A stretch of DNA of 64,000 bases from an uncultured Bacteroides sp. (GTDB taxonomy: Bacteria; Bacteroidota; Bacteroidia; Bacteroidales; Bacteroidaceae), in assembly GCA_948847595.1 (NCBI GenBank), contig CAQOGY010000001.1:310001-374000 (forward strand), read 5' to 3'. Under the pieces are notes generated by a model. The model did no database searches, was not told the DNA's origin, and saw only the letters and a list, made by a program, of their open reading frames with translations. This document shows positions 33,080 through 42,234 of this stretch, piece by piece (the first letter of the stretch is position 1; each line of letters opens with the position of its first letter). The position numbers and the translations under genes were made by a program.

Positions 33080-35122
33080 ATGATGGATGAATTAAACAAC
33101 GGGCAACAGGAGCAATATGCTGAACCCGCTAAGAAAAAGAATACACAGAAAATAGTAAAGAGAACTTTGGTAGTGGCAGGATTAGCCTTGGTGGTATATG
33201 TTGTATATTCCATCGTTTATCTGTTTGTCTCGCCCGACCGTAATATCCAGCAGATTTATCTGGTTCCCGAAGATGCTGCCTTTATTATACAGTCATCTGC
33301 TCCGATTGAAGATTGGGAAAAATTCAGCGGAAGTGAGACATGGCAATGTCTGAAGAAAGCGAAATCTTTTGAAGAAGTAACTGCGAGTGTGGAAAAGCTC
33401 GACTCGGTGGTAAAAAGCAATAAAGTACTATTGTCTCTTGTCGGTAAAAGAGACATGCTGATTTCACTTCATAAAACCCGTCCTACTAATTGGGATTTCC
33501 TGCTTATCCTGGATATGCAGAAAGCGTCAAAGATGGATTTGGTAAAGGATCAGGTTGAAACGGTATTGGTAATGAGTGGCTTTAAGGTTACTAACCGAAT
33601 GCATAATGGTATCAATATACTTGAAATGCGTGATCCTGATACGCGTGATATTTTCTACATTGCTTTTGTGGATAATCATTTGGTGGGTTCTTATACATCC
33701 GGCCTTGTCGAGTCGGCTATCGATTCGCGTAATAAACCCAAAATCGGACTCGACCAGTCTTTTATCGAAACGGAAAAATTAGTTTCGGGTAAGGGGCTTG
33801 TAAGGGTCTTTGTCAATTATGCACGCGTTCCTCAGTTTATGTCTATTTATTTAGGAACGAGAAACGAATATGTTGATCTCTTCAGTAACTCTATGAACTT
33901 TGCCGGTCTTTATCTGAATGCAAACAAGGACAGAATGGAGGTGAAGGGATATACTTTACGAAAGGACTCCGCCGATCCCTATGTTACTGCTTTGTTGAAT
34001 TCGGGAAAACATAAGATGAAAGCGCATGAGATTCTTTCCGGGCGAACGGCTCTTTATACAAATATAGGTTTCAATAATCCGGTAACTTTTGTGAAGGAGT
34101 TGGAAAATGCACTTTCTGTGCATGATAAACTGTTGTATGATTCTTATCAAAATTCCCGGAAGAAGATTGAAGGATTGTTCGGTATCTCTTTAGAGGATAA
34201 CTTTCTGAGTTGGATGTCGGGTGAATTTGCCATTACACAATCTGAACCGGGCTTATTAGGGCATGAACCTGAACTTATTTTAGCCATCAGGGCTAAAAGC
34301 ATAAAAGATGCCCGTAAGAATATGGAATTTATTGAGAAGAAGATAAAGCGGCGTACTCCGGTTAAGGTCAAGACTGTTAATTATAAGGACTTTGAGATTA
34401 ATTATGTTGAGATGAAGGGCTTCTTCCGCCTGTTTTTCGGAAAGTTATTTGATAAGTTTGAGAAGCCATATTATACTTACGTAGATGATTATGTAGTTTT
34501 CAGTAATAAGGCTTCTTCTTTGCTTTCCTTTGTAGAGGATTACGAACAAAAGAACTTATTGAAAAATAATCAGGGATTTAAGGATGCACTTTCGTATATG
34601 AAATCCAGTTCTACTATTTTCTTATATACAGATATGCATAAGTTTTATTCTCAGTTGAAACCTATGATGAATGCGAGTACATGGAACGAGATACAATCTA
34701 ATAAAGATGTTTTGTATTCATTCCCTTATTGGACGATGCAGGTGATAGGGGATAGCCGGTCGGCTTCTTTGCAATATGTTATGGATTATGCGCCCTATGA
34801 GCCTGAAGAGACTGTTGCGGTTGTAACTGATGAGGATGACGAAGAAATGAACAAAGATGCTGAAACCGAAAAAGAACAGATGAGCGAACTGAAACGTTTC
34901 TATGTAGAGAAATTTGAAGGAAATGTTCTGCGGGAGTTTTATCCGGAAGGCGCATTGAAGAGCGAGTCGGAAGTCAAAGAAGGAAAACGGCATGGACGCT
35001 ATCGTGAATATTACGAAGATGGTACTTTAAAACTTCGCGGAAAATATGCTAATAATAAACCTAAAGGTACGTGGAAATACTATACCGATGAGGGGAAATT
35101 TGACCACAAAGAGAAGTTTTAG
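33080..35122 (+). CDS. Membrane-anchored DUF3352-like protein with C-terminal MORN/YwqK repeats
   Basis: A 680-residue protein. A charged cytoplasmic N-terminus (1-30) and one membrane helix (about 31-53) are followed by a large extracytoplasmic region (about 65-575) resembling DUF3352 (VPEDAAFIIQSSAPIEDWEKFSGS, later YTYVDDYVVFSNKASSLLSFVEDY). An acidic linker (TDEDDEEMNKDAETEKE) leads to three MORN-like repeats (about 610-675: LREFYPEGALKSES, YREYYEDGTLKLRG, GTWKYYTDEG) of the YwqK type. Function is unknown. The YwqK part is often labelled antitoxin, but no toxin gene is next to it. A second in-frame ATG follows directly at 33083. Confidence 0.8.
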   Translation: MMDELNNGQQEQYAEPAKKKNTQKIVKRTLVVAGLALVVYVVYSIVYLFVSPDRNIQQIYLVPEDAAFIIQSSAPIEDWEKFSGSETWQCLKKAKSFEEVTASVEKLDSVVKSNKVLLSLVGKRDMLISLHKTRPTNWDFLLILDMQKASKMDLVKDQVETVLVMSGFKVTNRMHNGINILEMRDPDTRDIFYIAFVDNHLVGSYTSGLVESAIDSRNKPKIGLDQSFIETEKLVSGKGLVRVFVNYARVPQFMSIYLGTRNEYVDLFSNSMNFAGLYLNANKDRMEVKGYTLRKDSADPYVTALLNSGKHKMKAHEILSGRTALYTNIGFNNPVTFVKELENALSVHDKLLYDSYQNSRKKIEGLFGISLEDNFLSWMSGEFAITQSEPGLLGHEPELILAIRAKSIKDARKNMEFIEKKIKRRTPVKVKTVNYKDFEINYVEMKGFFRLFFGKLFDKFEKPYYTYVDDYVVFSNKASSLLSFVEDYEQKNLLKNNQGFKDALSYMKSSSTIFLYTDMHKFYSQLKPMMNASTWNEIQSNKDVLYSFPYWTMQVIGDSRSASLQYVMDYAPYEPEETVAVVTDEDDEEMNKDAETEKEQMSELKRFYVEKFEGNVLREFYPEGALKSESEVKEGKRHGRYREYYEDGTLKLRGKYANNKPKGTWKYYTDEGKFDHKEKF

Positions 35123-35177
35123 ATTTAGCCAACAAAAGCCGACTAAAAAATAACTTCAAAAAAATAGTCGGATTCTT

Positions 35178-35207
35178 TTTGTTTTCTCAAATAAAGCTGT
35201 AATTTTG
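35178..35207 (+). promoter_or_regulatory. tRNA-Thr promoter
   Basis: TTTG at 35178-35181, 18 bp, then TAATTTTG at 35200-35207, 24 nt before the tRNA. Confidence 0.6.
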
Positions 35208-35230
35208 CACGCCGTAAACGAGAGACAAAC

Positions 35231-35303
<73 letters not shown>

Positions 35304-35310
35304 CTCAAAT

Positions 35311-35350
35311 AAAACGCTGATTATTAATTAAATAATCAGCGTTTTGTTTT
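35311..35350 (+). terminator. tRNA-Thr terminator
   Basis: AAAACGCTGATTATT and AATAATCAGCGTTTT form a perfect 15-bp stem with a 5-nt loop, followed by GTTTTAT. Confidence 0.9.
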
Positions 35351-35424
35351 ATGTGGAATTTCTTTTGTATGAGCGGGGTGTCTCCCTTTATATGAAATTT
35401 ATGTGAAATATAAAAACGAAATTT

Positions 35425-35520
35425 ATGTTGGGTCGCATTATTGTTTTAGTCATCGCCGGAGTTGCCGTTGTCTATATTGTTCGTTTTATAGATAACTTTT
35501 TCTCTCAGCGCAGAAGATAA
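35425..35520 (+). CDS. Possible 31-residue single-span membrane protein
   Basis: ATG at 35425 opens a 31-codon frame ending TAA at 35520: one strong membrane helix (IIVLVIAGVAVVYIVRFI) and a basic tail (SQRRR), a common make-up for bacterial small membrane proteins. It lies after the tRNA terminator and ends 2 nt before the convergent ROK gene stop. No clear promoter is seen, so this is a candidate only. Confidence 0.35.
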   Translation: MLGRIIVLVIAGVAVVYIVRFIDNFFSQRRR

Positions 35521-35522
35521 AA

Positions 35523-36731
35523 TCAACTTTCAAACATCCGGCTGCGTGCCAGCATACAAGCGCCGACGATACCGGCTTTGTCTTTCAGTTTGGATGTCAC
35601 AATGGCTGAATCCTTATTGACCAGATTTAGCGAGTACTTGCGTACTGCTGTTTTTATTGGCTGGGTGATATAATCGTCAGTCAAAGATAGGGTTCCGCCT
35701 ATGATTACCAGTTCAGGGTTGAATATATTAATTAGCCCTGCGATTTGTTTTCCCAGTTTTTGTCCGATCTCTTCTACAATTTCAATGCAGAGTGGGTCTT
35801 CCTTGTTTACGGTAGCTATAATTTCATCCAAAGTAAGAGGATTTTCTTTGGCTAAAATCCGGTTGGATAGGATAGAACTTTCTCCTTTCTGGATGCGTTC
35901 TATTAATATTCGATGAAGAGCTGAACCTGACGCTTCCGTTTCCAAGCATCCTTTTTTACCACAGTGGCAGATGATTTCATTGTCAAATACATTTGTATGC
36001 CCGAATTCTCCGGAAAATCCGGACTTTCCGGTATATATTTTCCCATCAATGATAATGCCTATGCCTAATCCCCAACTGACGTTTACAAAAATAATGTCTT
36101 TTTCCCCTTTTACGCATCCTTTCATATATTCCCCGTAAGTCATAGCGCGTGTATCGTTGTCTATTGTTACCCGGAATCCGATTTTTTCAGTTAATACTTC
36201 TGCCAAGGGTCTCTCTTCAAAATTAAATTGACTGAAGCTATATCCGGATTCTGGGTTGACTCTGCCGGACACATTTATATTGATATTTAATATTTTATCA
36301 TTATCTATATCTGCTTTCTTTATGAATTGCAGAATAAGTTTGCATAACTCTTCCAGTGCTTCTGAAGTGTTTTCTGATTTAAAAGGGATATTCATTTTTA
36401 ATTCTACCATATCGCCTTTGAAATTAATCAGTCCTATATTAATGGCAAACTTTTTAATATCTACTCCTATAAAATAACCGGATTCGGGATTTAGTCCATA
36501 TAAGCTGGGGTAGCGTCCACCGCTCGTCTCCAATTTGCCATAATCGTTTATATATCCTTCTTCGCACATTTCACTAATGAATTTTGTGACAGTCGGAACA
36601 CTGAGATCCAGTTCTTTTGCTAAATCTGTAATAGTAGAACTACCATTATATATATAATGTGTAATAATCTTCTTTTTGAGAAGAGCGTTCTTGGTTCCTG
36701 CTTCTATTTCTTTCAGTAAATGTTGTTTCAT
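35523..36731 (-). CDS. ROK-family transcriptional regulator, likely sialic acid/amino sugar repressor
   Basis: A 402-residue protein with an N-terminal winged helix-turn-helix (about 10-70, STITDLAKELDLSVPTVTKFISEM) fused to a ROK sugar-binding domain. That domain has the sugar-site motif GEFGHTNV and the Zn-binding motif CHCGKKGCLETEASG (about 250-265), as in NagC and Mlc. It is divergent from nanQ, and its own -7 box adjoins an AT-rich palindrome. NagC-type proteins release DNA on binding amino-sugar metabolites. Here it is the obvious candidate regulator of the nan genes and of the shared promoter motif, which is inferred from context. Confidence 0.88.
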   Translation of the reverse strand: MKQHLLKEIEAGTKNALLKKKIITHYIYNGSSTITDLAKELDLSVPTVTKFISEMCEEGYINDYGKLETSGGRYPSLYGLNPESGYFIGVDIKKFAINIGLINFKGDMVELKMNIPFKSENTSEALEELCKLILQFIKKADIDNDKILNININVSGRVNPESGYSFSQFNFEERPLAEVLTEKIGFRVTIDNDTRAMTYGEYMKGCVKGEKDIIFVNVSWGLGIGIIIDGKIYTGKSGFSGEFGHTNVFDNEIICHCGKKGCLETEASGSALHRILIERIQKGESSILSNRILAKENPLTLDEIIATVNKEDPLCIEIVEEIGQKLGKQIAGLINIFNPELVIIGGTLSLTDDYITQPIKTAVRKYSLNLVNKDSAIVTSKLKDKAGIVGACMLARSRMFES

Positions 36732-36756
36732 CTTAGTCCTTCTTTATTGTTTGAGG

Positions 36757-36775
36757 CAAAGATAATAAATTTATT
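36757..36775 (-). promoter_or_regulatory. ROK gene promoter with overlapping AATAAATTTATT palindrome
   Basis: Top-strand CAAAGATA at 36757-36764 is TATCTTTG on the reverse strand. The perfect 12-bp palindrome AATAAATTTATT at 36764-36775 abuts it on the upstream side, where a bound repressor would block polymerase. Autoregulation is inferred. Confidence 0.45.
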
Positions 36776-36881
36776 TATTAATGGAGATTTGTTTGATTTG
36801 AATTTAGTAGATGCTTTATTTATCCCTCTTCCTGAATATTGTATTAAAATGAATAATATATAAATCAAGAATCTATATATT

Positions 36882-36932
36882 GAATAATTTTATTAATAAC
36901 ATCCATTATATTAAATATTTCTTTTATATTTG
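36882..36932 (+). promoter_or_regulatory. nanQ promoter with sialic acid regulon motif
   Basis: GAATAATTTTATTAAT at 36882-36897 and -7 box TATATTTG at 36925-36932, 37 nt before the ATG at 36969. Same arrangement as at 30437. Confidence 0.6.
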
Positions 36933-36968
36933 CCCTTCTATTATTTAATTATAAATGAAAGGAAAAAT

Positions 36969-37415
36969 ATGATCGTATCTAATCTGCAAAACAGTCAGCG
37001 TATCGAAGGGCTCCATCCTTTGTTCAAGCCCTTGTTTGACTATGTGAAAACCCATGATTTGCTTCATACGGATTTGGGGCGTATTGAGATTGATGGTGAG
37101 AATTTGTTTATCAATAATGTAAATCCGGAATGTGTATCTCCTGATAAGCAAGTTTTAGAATTACATCATGACTATATTGATGTGCATATCTTGTTGGAAG
37201 GTGCGGAAACAATTGGTTGGAAAGCCTTGGAGGATTTACAAAAAGAGGTTAAGGCATATTCTAAAGAGGACGAGTGCGCCTTATATTCAGATACTCCGAC
37301 TACTTATGTTAATCTGCTTCCGGGGCAATTTGTAATAGTGTATCCGGAAGATCCCCATGCCCCGATTATTGGTCATGGCAAGATACGTAAATTGATAGCT
37401 AAAGTACGGCTATAA
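36969..37415 (+). CDS. YhcH/YjgK/YiaL (NanQ-like) family protein
   Basis: A 148-residue cupin-like protein, MIVSNLQNSQRIEGLHPLFK to IGHGKIRKLIAKVRL. The family signature residues are visible: LELHHDYIDVHILLEGAETIGW (metal His/Asp) and PGQFVIVYPEDPHAPII. In E. coli the relatives NanQ (YhcH) and YiaL sit in sialic acid or sugar operons, and NanQ acts as a sialic acid anomerase. It lies just upstream of nanT and shares the regulon motif. An upstream in-frame TTG at 36930 is inside the -7 box, so the ATG at 36969 is the start. Confidence 0.88.
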   Translation: MIVSNLQNSQRIEGLHPLFKPLFDYVKTHDLLHTDLGRIEIDGENLFINNVNPECVSPDKQVLELHHDYIDVHILLEGAETIGWKALEDLQKEVKAYSKEDECALYSDTPTTYVNLLPGQFVIVYPEDPHAPIIGHGKIRKLIAKVRL

Positions 37416-37456
37416 ATTGTTATTGTTTTTATTTTGTAGTATCGAAAATAACATGG

Positions 37457-37494
37457 AAAAGGTGGTATCTCTTATTAATGAGATGCTGCCTTTT
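37457..37494 (+). terminator. Hairpin after nanQ
   Basis: AAAAGGTGGTATCTC pairs as RNA with GAGATGCTGCCTTTT (15 bp with three G-U pairs) around an 8-nt loop, followed by GATATA. It separates nanQ from the nanT operon, which has its own promoter. Confidence 0.55.
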
Positions 37495-37551
37495 GATATA
37501 TATAAAGCATTATATCTTCTTGTATGTTTTATAAATAAACGGATATATAAT

Positions 37552-37601
37552 AAAATATTTAATTAAATGTTTGGATAAAAATAAAAATAGTATTATGTTT
37601 G
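37552..37601 (+). promoter_or_regulatory. nanT operon promoter with regulon motif
   Basis: AAAATATTTAATTAAAT at 37552-37568, TTTG at 37570-37573, 20 bp, TATGTTTG at 37594-37601. The motif starts 42 bp before the -7 box, as in the sialidase promoter at 57844, which it matches at 15 of 17 positions. Confidence 0.6.
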
Positions 37602-37641
37602 CAATGATTTAATACGAGTGAAACATAAAAAATTACTTTAT

Positions 37642-38883
37642 ATGAAAAACAAAAGTATTTACCCATGGGTGGTTGTCGGTCTGCTATGGATAGTAGCGTT
37701 ACTTAATTATATGGATCGTCAGATGCTTTCTACGATGCAGGAAGCTATGAAAGTAGATATCGTAGAGTTGAACAAAGCTGAAGCTTTTGGAGCTTTAATG
37801 GCTATATTTTTATGGATATATGGTTTTATGAGTCCTGTTGCGGGAATTATCGCCGATAGGGTAAATCGTAAATGGCTGGTGGTCGGTAGTCTTTTTGTTT
37901 GGTCAGCGGTTACTTTTTTGATGGGGTATGCTCATAACTTTCACGAGCTTTACTGGTTGCGTGCTGTCATGGGAGTGAGTGAAGCGTTGTATATTCCTTC
38001 GGCTTTATCGTTGATTGCTGACTGGCATGAGGGAAAATCCCGCTCTTTAGCTGTAGGAGTTCATATGACAGGGTTGTATGTCGGGCAGGCTATCGGTGGT
38101 TTTGGGGCTACGGCTGCTGCCGCTTTTTCCTGGCAGGCTACTTTTCATTGGTTTGGCATTGTAGGTATTGCTTATTCTTTGGTACTTATATTGTTTTTGA
38201 AAGAAAATCCTATTCATAATATATCTATCAAAAAAATAGATAATGCTCCTGAAGAGAAGAAACCTTCCATTATAAGTGGACTTTCCCTGCTGTTTACTAA
38301 TTGGGCATTTTGGATTATTCTTTTCTATTTTGCGGCTCCCAGTCTTCCGGGGTGGGCAACAAAGAATTGGCTTCCGACTTTGTTTGCGGATAGCTTGAAT
38401 ATTCCTATGTCCGAAGCGGGACCGATATCTACTATAACAATTGCCGTGTCTTCTTTTATCGGTGTTATTTTAGGGGGAATCTTATCTGACCGTTGGGTGC
38501 AAAAAAATATTCGCGGGCGTGTTTATACCGGAGCCATCGGTTTGGGTATGACTATACCGGCTCTGCTCCTGCTTGGGTTTGGACATAGTTTTGTTAGTGT
38601 GATTGGAGCGGGATTGCTCTTTGGTATTGGTTTTGGAATCTTTGATGCAAATAATATGCCTATTCTATGCCAGTTTGTATCAGCAAAACATCGTGCGACG
38701 GCTTATGGAATTATGAATATGACCGGTGTGTTTGCGGGAGCTGCCGTGACAGAAGTTCTTGGAAAGTGGACAGACGGAGGAAGTTTAGGACAGGGATTTG
38801 CAATGCTGAGTATCGTGGTAGCTGTAGCATTGGTACTTCAAATCTATTTCTTAAGACCGAAGACAGATAATATGGTAGATTAA
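37642..38883 (+). CDS. nanT: MFS transporter, likely N-acetylneuraminate permease
   Basis: A 413-residue twelve-helix transporter starting MKNKSIYPWVVVGLLWIVAL (ATG at 37642; a GTG at 37618 adds a non-conserved stretch). LLNYMDRQMLSTMQEAM after helix 1 and GIIADRVNRKWLVVGSLF between helices 2 and 3 place it in the anion:cation symporter branch of the MFS, which includes many sugar-acid carriers. First gene of an operon with nanL, nanE and two sialidases, so Neu5Ac is the expected cargo, imported across the inner membrane. The B. fragilis nan operon has the same gene content. Confidence 0.87.
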   Translation: MKNKSIYPWVVVGLLWIVALLNYMDRQMLSTMQEAMKVDIVELNKAEAFGALMAIFLWIYGFMSPVAGIIADRVNRKWLVVGSLFVWSAVTFLMGYAHNFHELYWLRAVMGVSEALYIPSALSLIADWHEGKSRSLAVGVHMTGLYVGQAIGGFGATAAAAFSWQATFHWFGIVGIAYSLVLILFLKENPIHNISIKKIDNAPEEKKPSIISGLSLLFTNWAFWIILFYFAAPSLPGWATKNWLPTLFADSLNIPMSEAGPISTITIAVSSFIGVILGGILSDRWVQKNIRGRVYTGAIGLGMTIPALLLLGFGHSFVSVIGAGLLFGIGFGIFDANNMPILCQFVSAKHRATAYGIMNMTGVFAGAAVTEVLGKWTDGGSLGQGFAMLSIVVAVALVLQIYFLRPKTDNMVD

Positions 38884-38910
38884 GAATATAATAACTTTAT
38901 AAAAAATAAA

Positions 38911-39831
38911 ATGATGGAACGAATTAAAGGACTTATCGATGCACCGTTTACTCCTTTTTACGAGAATGGTGAAGTGAATTTGGAACCTATTGAAGCATAT
39001 GCCAAGATGTTGGTAAAGAACGGACTCCAAGGAGTGTTTATCAATGGTTCTTCCGGTGAAGGTTATATGTTGACTGAAGAAGAACGTATGTTATTGGCAG
39101 AGCGTTGGGTTGCTGTCGCTCCCGAAGGCTTTAAAGTTATCGTGCACGTCGGTAGTTGCTGTGTAAAGGCCAGCCGTATGTTGGCTGAACATGCACAAAA
39201 AATAGGCGCATGGGGAATTGGTGCTATGGCTCCTCCTTTTCCGAAGATTGGCCGTATTGAAGAATTGGTGAAATATATTGAAGAGATAGCATCCGGTGCG
39301 CCCGAACTTCCCTTCTATTATTATCATATTCCGGCATTCAACGGTGCTTTTCTGCCAATGGTTAAATTACTGGAAGCGGTAGACGGACGTGTTCCTAACT
39401 TTGCAGGTATTAAATATACTTTTGAGAGCATGTATGAATACAACCAATGCCGTTTATATAAAAACGGAAAATATGATATGTTGCATGGACAGGATGAAAC
39501 AATTCTTCCTTGTCTGGCTATGGGTGGTGCTCAGGGCGGTATCGGCGGAACAACCAATTATAATGGTAAAGAACTGGTTGGCATCATCAAAGCATGGGAG
39601 GCAGGTGATATCGAAACAGCCCGTGAACGTCAGAACTTCTCACAGGAAGTAATAAATGTGATCTGCCATTTCCGTGGGAATATTGTTGGCGGAAAACGCA
39701 TAATGAAATTGATAGGACTTGATTTAGGCAAGAACCGTACTCCTTTCCAGAATATGACAGATGAGGAAGAAGCTCAAATGAAAACGGAACTTGAGGCAAT
39801 TCATTTTTTTGACCGATGCAATAAACTTTAA
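38911..39831 (+). CDS. nanL: N-acetylneuraminate lyase
   Basis: Splits Neu5Ac into ManNAc and pyruvate. The 306-residue class I aldolase of the DapA/NanA family has the carboxylate-binding NGSSGEGYM loop (GSTGE-type, about residue 50), the active-site Tyr in PFYYYHIPAFNG (about 138) and the Schiff-base lysine in FAGIKYTFESM (Lys168). GGIGGTTNYNGK near 205-215 matches the sugar-binding loop of lyases rather than DapA. It is followed 11 nt later by nanE. The name nanL is used in Bacteroides; nanA is equivalent. Confidence 0.95.
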   Translation: MMERIKGLIDAPFTPFYENGEVNLEPIEAYAKMLVKNGLQGVFINGSSGEGYMLTEEERMLLAERWVAVAPEGFKVIVHVGSCCVKASRMLAEHAQKIGAWGIGAMAPPFPKIGRIEELVKYIEEIASGAPELPFYYYHIPAFNGAFLPMVKLLEAVDGRVPNFAGIKYTFESMYEYNQCRLYKNGKYDMLHGQDETILPCLAMGGAQGGIGGTTNYNGKELVGIIKAWEAGDIETARERQNFSQEVINVICHFRGNIVGGKRIMKLIGLDLGKNRTPFQNMTDEEEAQMKTELEAIHFFDRCNKL

Positions 39832-39842
39832 AAACGCATAGC

Positions 39843-41018
39843 ATGAATACAGCAGAATATTTGAATAAGTGGGCCATATCCTATAAAGACGATATAATAA
39901 ATAATATTATGCCGTTCTGGATGAAGTACGGGCTGGATAAAGAACATGGAGGGGTGTATACATGCGTTAATCGGGATGGTAGTTTGATGGATACAACGAA
40001 ATCTGTCTGGTTTCAGGGACGTTTCGGGTTTATAGCTGCATATGCATATAATAATATAGAGAAAAATCCCCAATGGTTGGCGGCATCCAAGAGTTGTATC
40101 GATTTCATCGAAGCGCATTGCTTTGATACGGATGGACATATGTTCTTTGAAGTCACAGAAGATGGAGTCCCGTTGCGTAAGCGCCGTTATGTGTTTTCAG
40201 AAGGTTTTGCGGCAATAGCAATGGCTGAATATTCATTGGCAACCGGTGAAAAGGAATATGCTGAGAAAGCATTGGAAATCTTCAAGCGTACACAGCATTT
40301 CCTGGATACTCCGGGAATGCTTGAACCTAAATATTTGCCGGCTATGTCTTCAAGAGGGCATTCTATAACGATGATCTTGATTAATACAGCTTCTCGTATC
40401 CGGATGGTTATTGACGATCCGGTGTTGACAGAGCAGATAGATGCTTCGATTTCCGCCTTGCGTAAGTATTTTATCCATCCGGAGTTTAAGGCTTTACTTG
40501 AAATGGTAGGACCTGATGGTGAATTTATCGATACATGTAACGGACGTGTCATAAATCCGGGTCACTGTATTGAAACCGCGTGGTTCATTATGGAAGAAGC
40601 TAAATATCGCAATTGGGATAAGGATTTACTGCAATTGGCTCTTCAGATTCTCGACTGGTCTTGGGAATGGGGATGGGATAAAGAGTTCGGCGGTATAATC
40701 AATTTCCGTGATTGCCGTAATCTTCCGGCTCAGGACTATTCTCAGGATATGAAATTCTGGTGGCCGCAAACAGAAGCTATTATTGCCACTTTATATGCCT
40801 ATCAGGCCACAGGGGATGAGAAATATATTCAGATGCATAAACAAATCAGTGACTGGACATATGCTCATTTTCCTGATAAGGAATATGGAGAATGGTATGG
40901 TTATCTTCACCGTGATGGTACTGTGGCACAACCAGCTAAGGGAAATCTCTTTAAAGGGCCTTTCCATATACCTCGCATGATGATTCGTAGTTATATGCTT
41001 TGCAGGGAGCTTTTGTGA
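39843..41018 (+). CDS. nanE: N-acylglucosamine 2-epimerase (AGE family)
   Basis: Converts ManNAc to GlcNAc without prior phosphorylation, the Bacteroides variant of sialic acid breakdown. In E. coli a kinase and a ManNAc-6-P epimerase are used instead. The 391-residue (alpha/alpha)6 barrel shows the family landmarks HGGVYTCVNRDG (about 38), KSVWFQGRFGFIAAYAYN (about 57), NPGHCIETAWF (about 239) and MKFWWPQTEAIIATLYAY (about 302), which carry the catalytic His and Arg/Glu residues. GlcNAc would then need a separate kinase outside the window. Confidence 0.94.
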   Translation: MNTAEYLNKWAISYKDDIINNIMPFWMKYGLDKEHGGVYTCVNRDGSLMDTTKSVWFQGRFGFIAAYAYNNIEKNPQWLAASKSCIDFIEAHCFDTDGHMFFEVTEDGVPLRKRRYVFSEGFAAIAMAEYSLATGEKEYAEKALEIFKRTQHFLDTPGMLEPKYLPAMSSRGHSITMILINTASRIRMVIDDPVLTEQIDASISALRKYFIHPEFKALLEMVGPDGEFIDTCNGRVINPGHCIETAWFIMEEAKYRNWDKDLLQLALQILDWSWEWGWDKEFGGIINFRDCRNLPAQDYSQDMKFWWPQTEAIIATLYAYQATGDEKYIQMHKQISDWTYAHFPDKEYGEWYGYLHRDGTVAQPAKGNLFKGPFHIPRMMIRSYMLCRELL

Positions 41019-41059
41019 AGTAATATGTAACTTTTCTGATAAAATCTAGAACTATTACT

Positions 41060-42223
41060 ATGTGTATTATGAAGAACATATTATTTGCGGGACTTATGCT
41101 TTTCTTTTCTTGTATGAAAGGAGAAGCGCAGTCCGGTGCAAAAAATATTTTCCCGGAGTTTCCTAAATATACCGTGTTTTCAGCAGGAGATGATAATGTG
41201 AATAGTTACCGTATTCCATCATTATTGACAGCGAAAGACGGCTCTTTACTTGTATTTTGCGAAGCACGTAGAGAAAGTTGGAAGGATAAAAGCCGTACGG
41301 ATATAGTAGTGAAACGCAGTACGGATAATGGGCGGACATGGTCAGTTATGCAAGATTTGACTCAGGGAATCACCGGTGCTTATATGGATCCGACTCCTCT
41401 TTTAGATTCAGTTACCGGCAGAATTTTCCTTTTTACCACTTTTTGGCCGGCAGATGATCACACAGGTGCCAAAAATCGGGCAGTCTTGCTGACTTCAGAT
41501 GACAATGGTTGTACATGGGCTGCTCCTGTTGACGTGACTGATACGTTAATGCCGAAAGGATGTCGTATTTATGGTTTTGGGCCGGGAGCCGGTCTGCAAA
41601 TGGTGGGTGAAAAATATAGAGGAAGACTGATTTTACCGGCTCGTGTATCTGAAGTCACTGGTGAGAAAGCCCATGATGTAGCTATTTATTCCGATAATCA
41701 TGGTAAAACATGGAATATGGGTGGCAATGGTGATAATGATGATGAATTTCAGATTGCAGAGTCACCTGCCGGAGTCTTGGTTTATAATGCCCGTGTTCCC
41801 AAAGCACGAATGGTGTCATTCAGTGTAGATGGGGGAGATACATGGAGTAAGGCTGTAAAGGAACCTGCTTTGCCAGGTGTATCTAAAGGATGTCAGGCAA
41901 GTGTATTGGGAAAGGGCAAAACGCTTTATTTCTCGGGGATACAAGGAATACCGGAGACATCCGAATATGATGAACGTGCAAAACTTACTTTATATAAAAG
42001 TGAGGATGGTGGAAGGAAATGGGATAATGGGTTACTGCTATATGATAAAGCTTCCGGATATAGCTGTATGTCTTTCTTACCGGACGGACGAATGGCTATA
42101 ATCTTTGAAACGGCAGATACTCAGTCGTTTACTCGTAAATCATTACCTGATACGAAACCTCTTAAGCGTCCGGCTGATTGGATGAAGTTGGATTTAATTT
42201 TAGTGCCTGTTATTAATCTTTAA
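41060..42223 (+). CDS. GH33 exo-alpha-sialidase A
   Basis: A 387-residue six-bladed propeller enzyme releasing terminal sialic acid. The arginine-triad entry motif is YRIP (SYRIPSLL, about 55). Asp-boxes include STDNGRTW, SDDNGCTW, SDNHGKTW, SVDGGDTW and the weaker SEDGGRKW. The nucleophile region SGYSCMSFLPDGRMAIIFE is at the C-terminus. The signal is ambiguous: residues 4-18 end in LFFSC (lipoprotein), but cleavage after GEAQ is also possible. A second start is at 41069. No extra carbohydrate-binding domain is present. Part of the nanT operon, 12 nt before the next sialidase. Confidence 0.92.
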   Translation: MCIMKNILFAGLMLFFSCMKGEAQSGAKNIFPEFPKYTVFSAGDDNVNSYRIPSLLTAKDGSLLVFCEARRESWKDKSRTDIVVKRSTDNGRTWSVMQDLTQGITGAYMDPTPLLDSVTGRIFLFTTFWPADDHTGAKNRAVLLTSDDNGCTWAAPVDVTDTLMPKGCRIYGFGPGAGLQMVGEKYRGRLILPARVSEVTGEKAHDVAIYSDNHGKTWNMGGNGDNDDEFQIAESPAGVLVYNARVPKARMVSFSVDGGDTWSKAVKEPALPGVSKGCQASVLGKGKTLYFSGIQGIPETSEYDERAKLTLYKSEDGGRKWDNGLLLYDKASGYSCMSFLPDGRMAIIFETADTQSFTRKSLPDTKPLKRPADWMKLDLILVPVINL

Positions 42224-42234
42224 TTTTTTTATTT

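Noticed and set aside
34880..35122. YwqK antitoxin of a toxin-antitoxin system
   Set aside because: The MORN repeats are the tail of a large membrane protein and no toxin candidate is adjacent.
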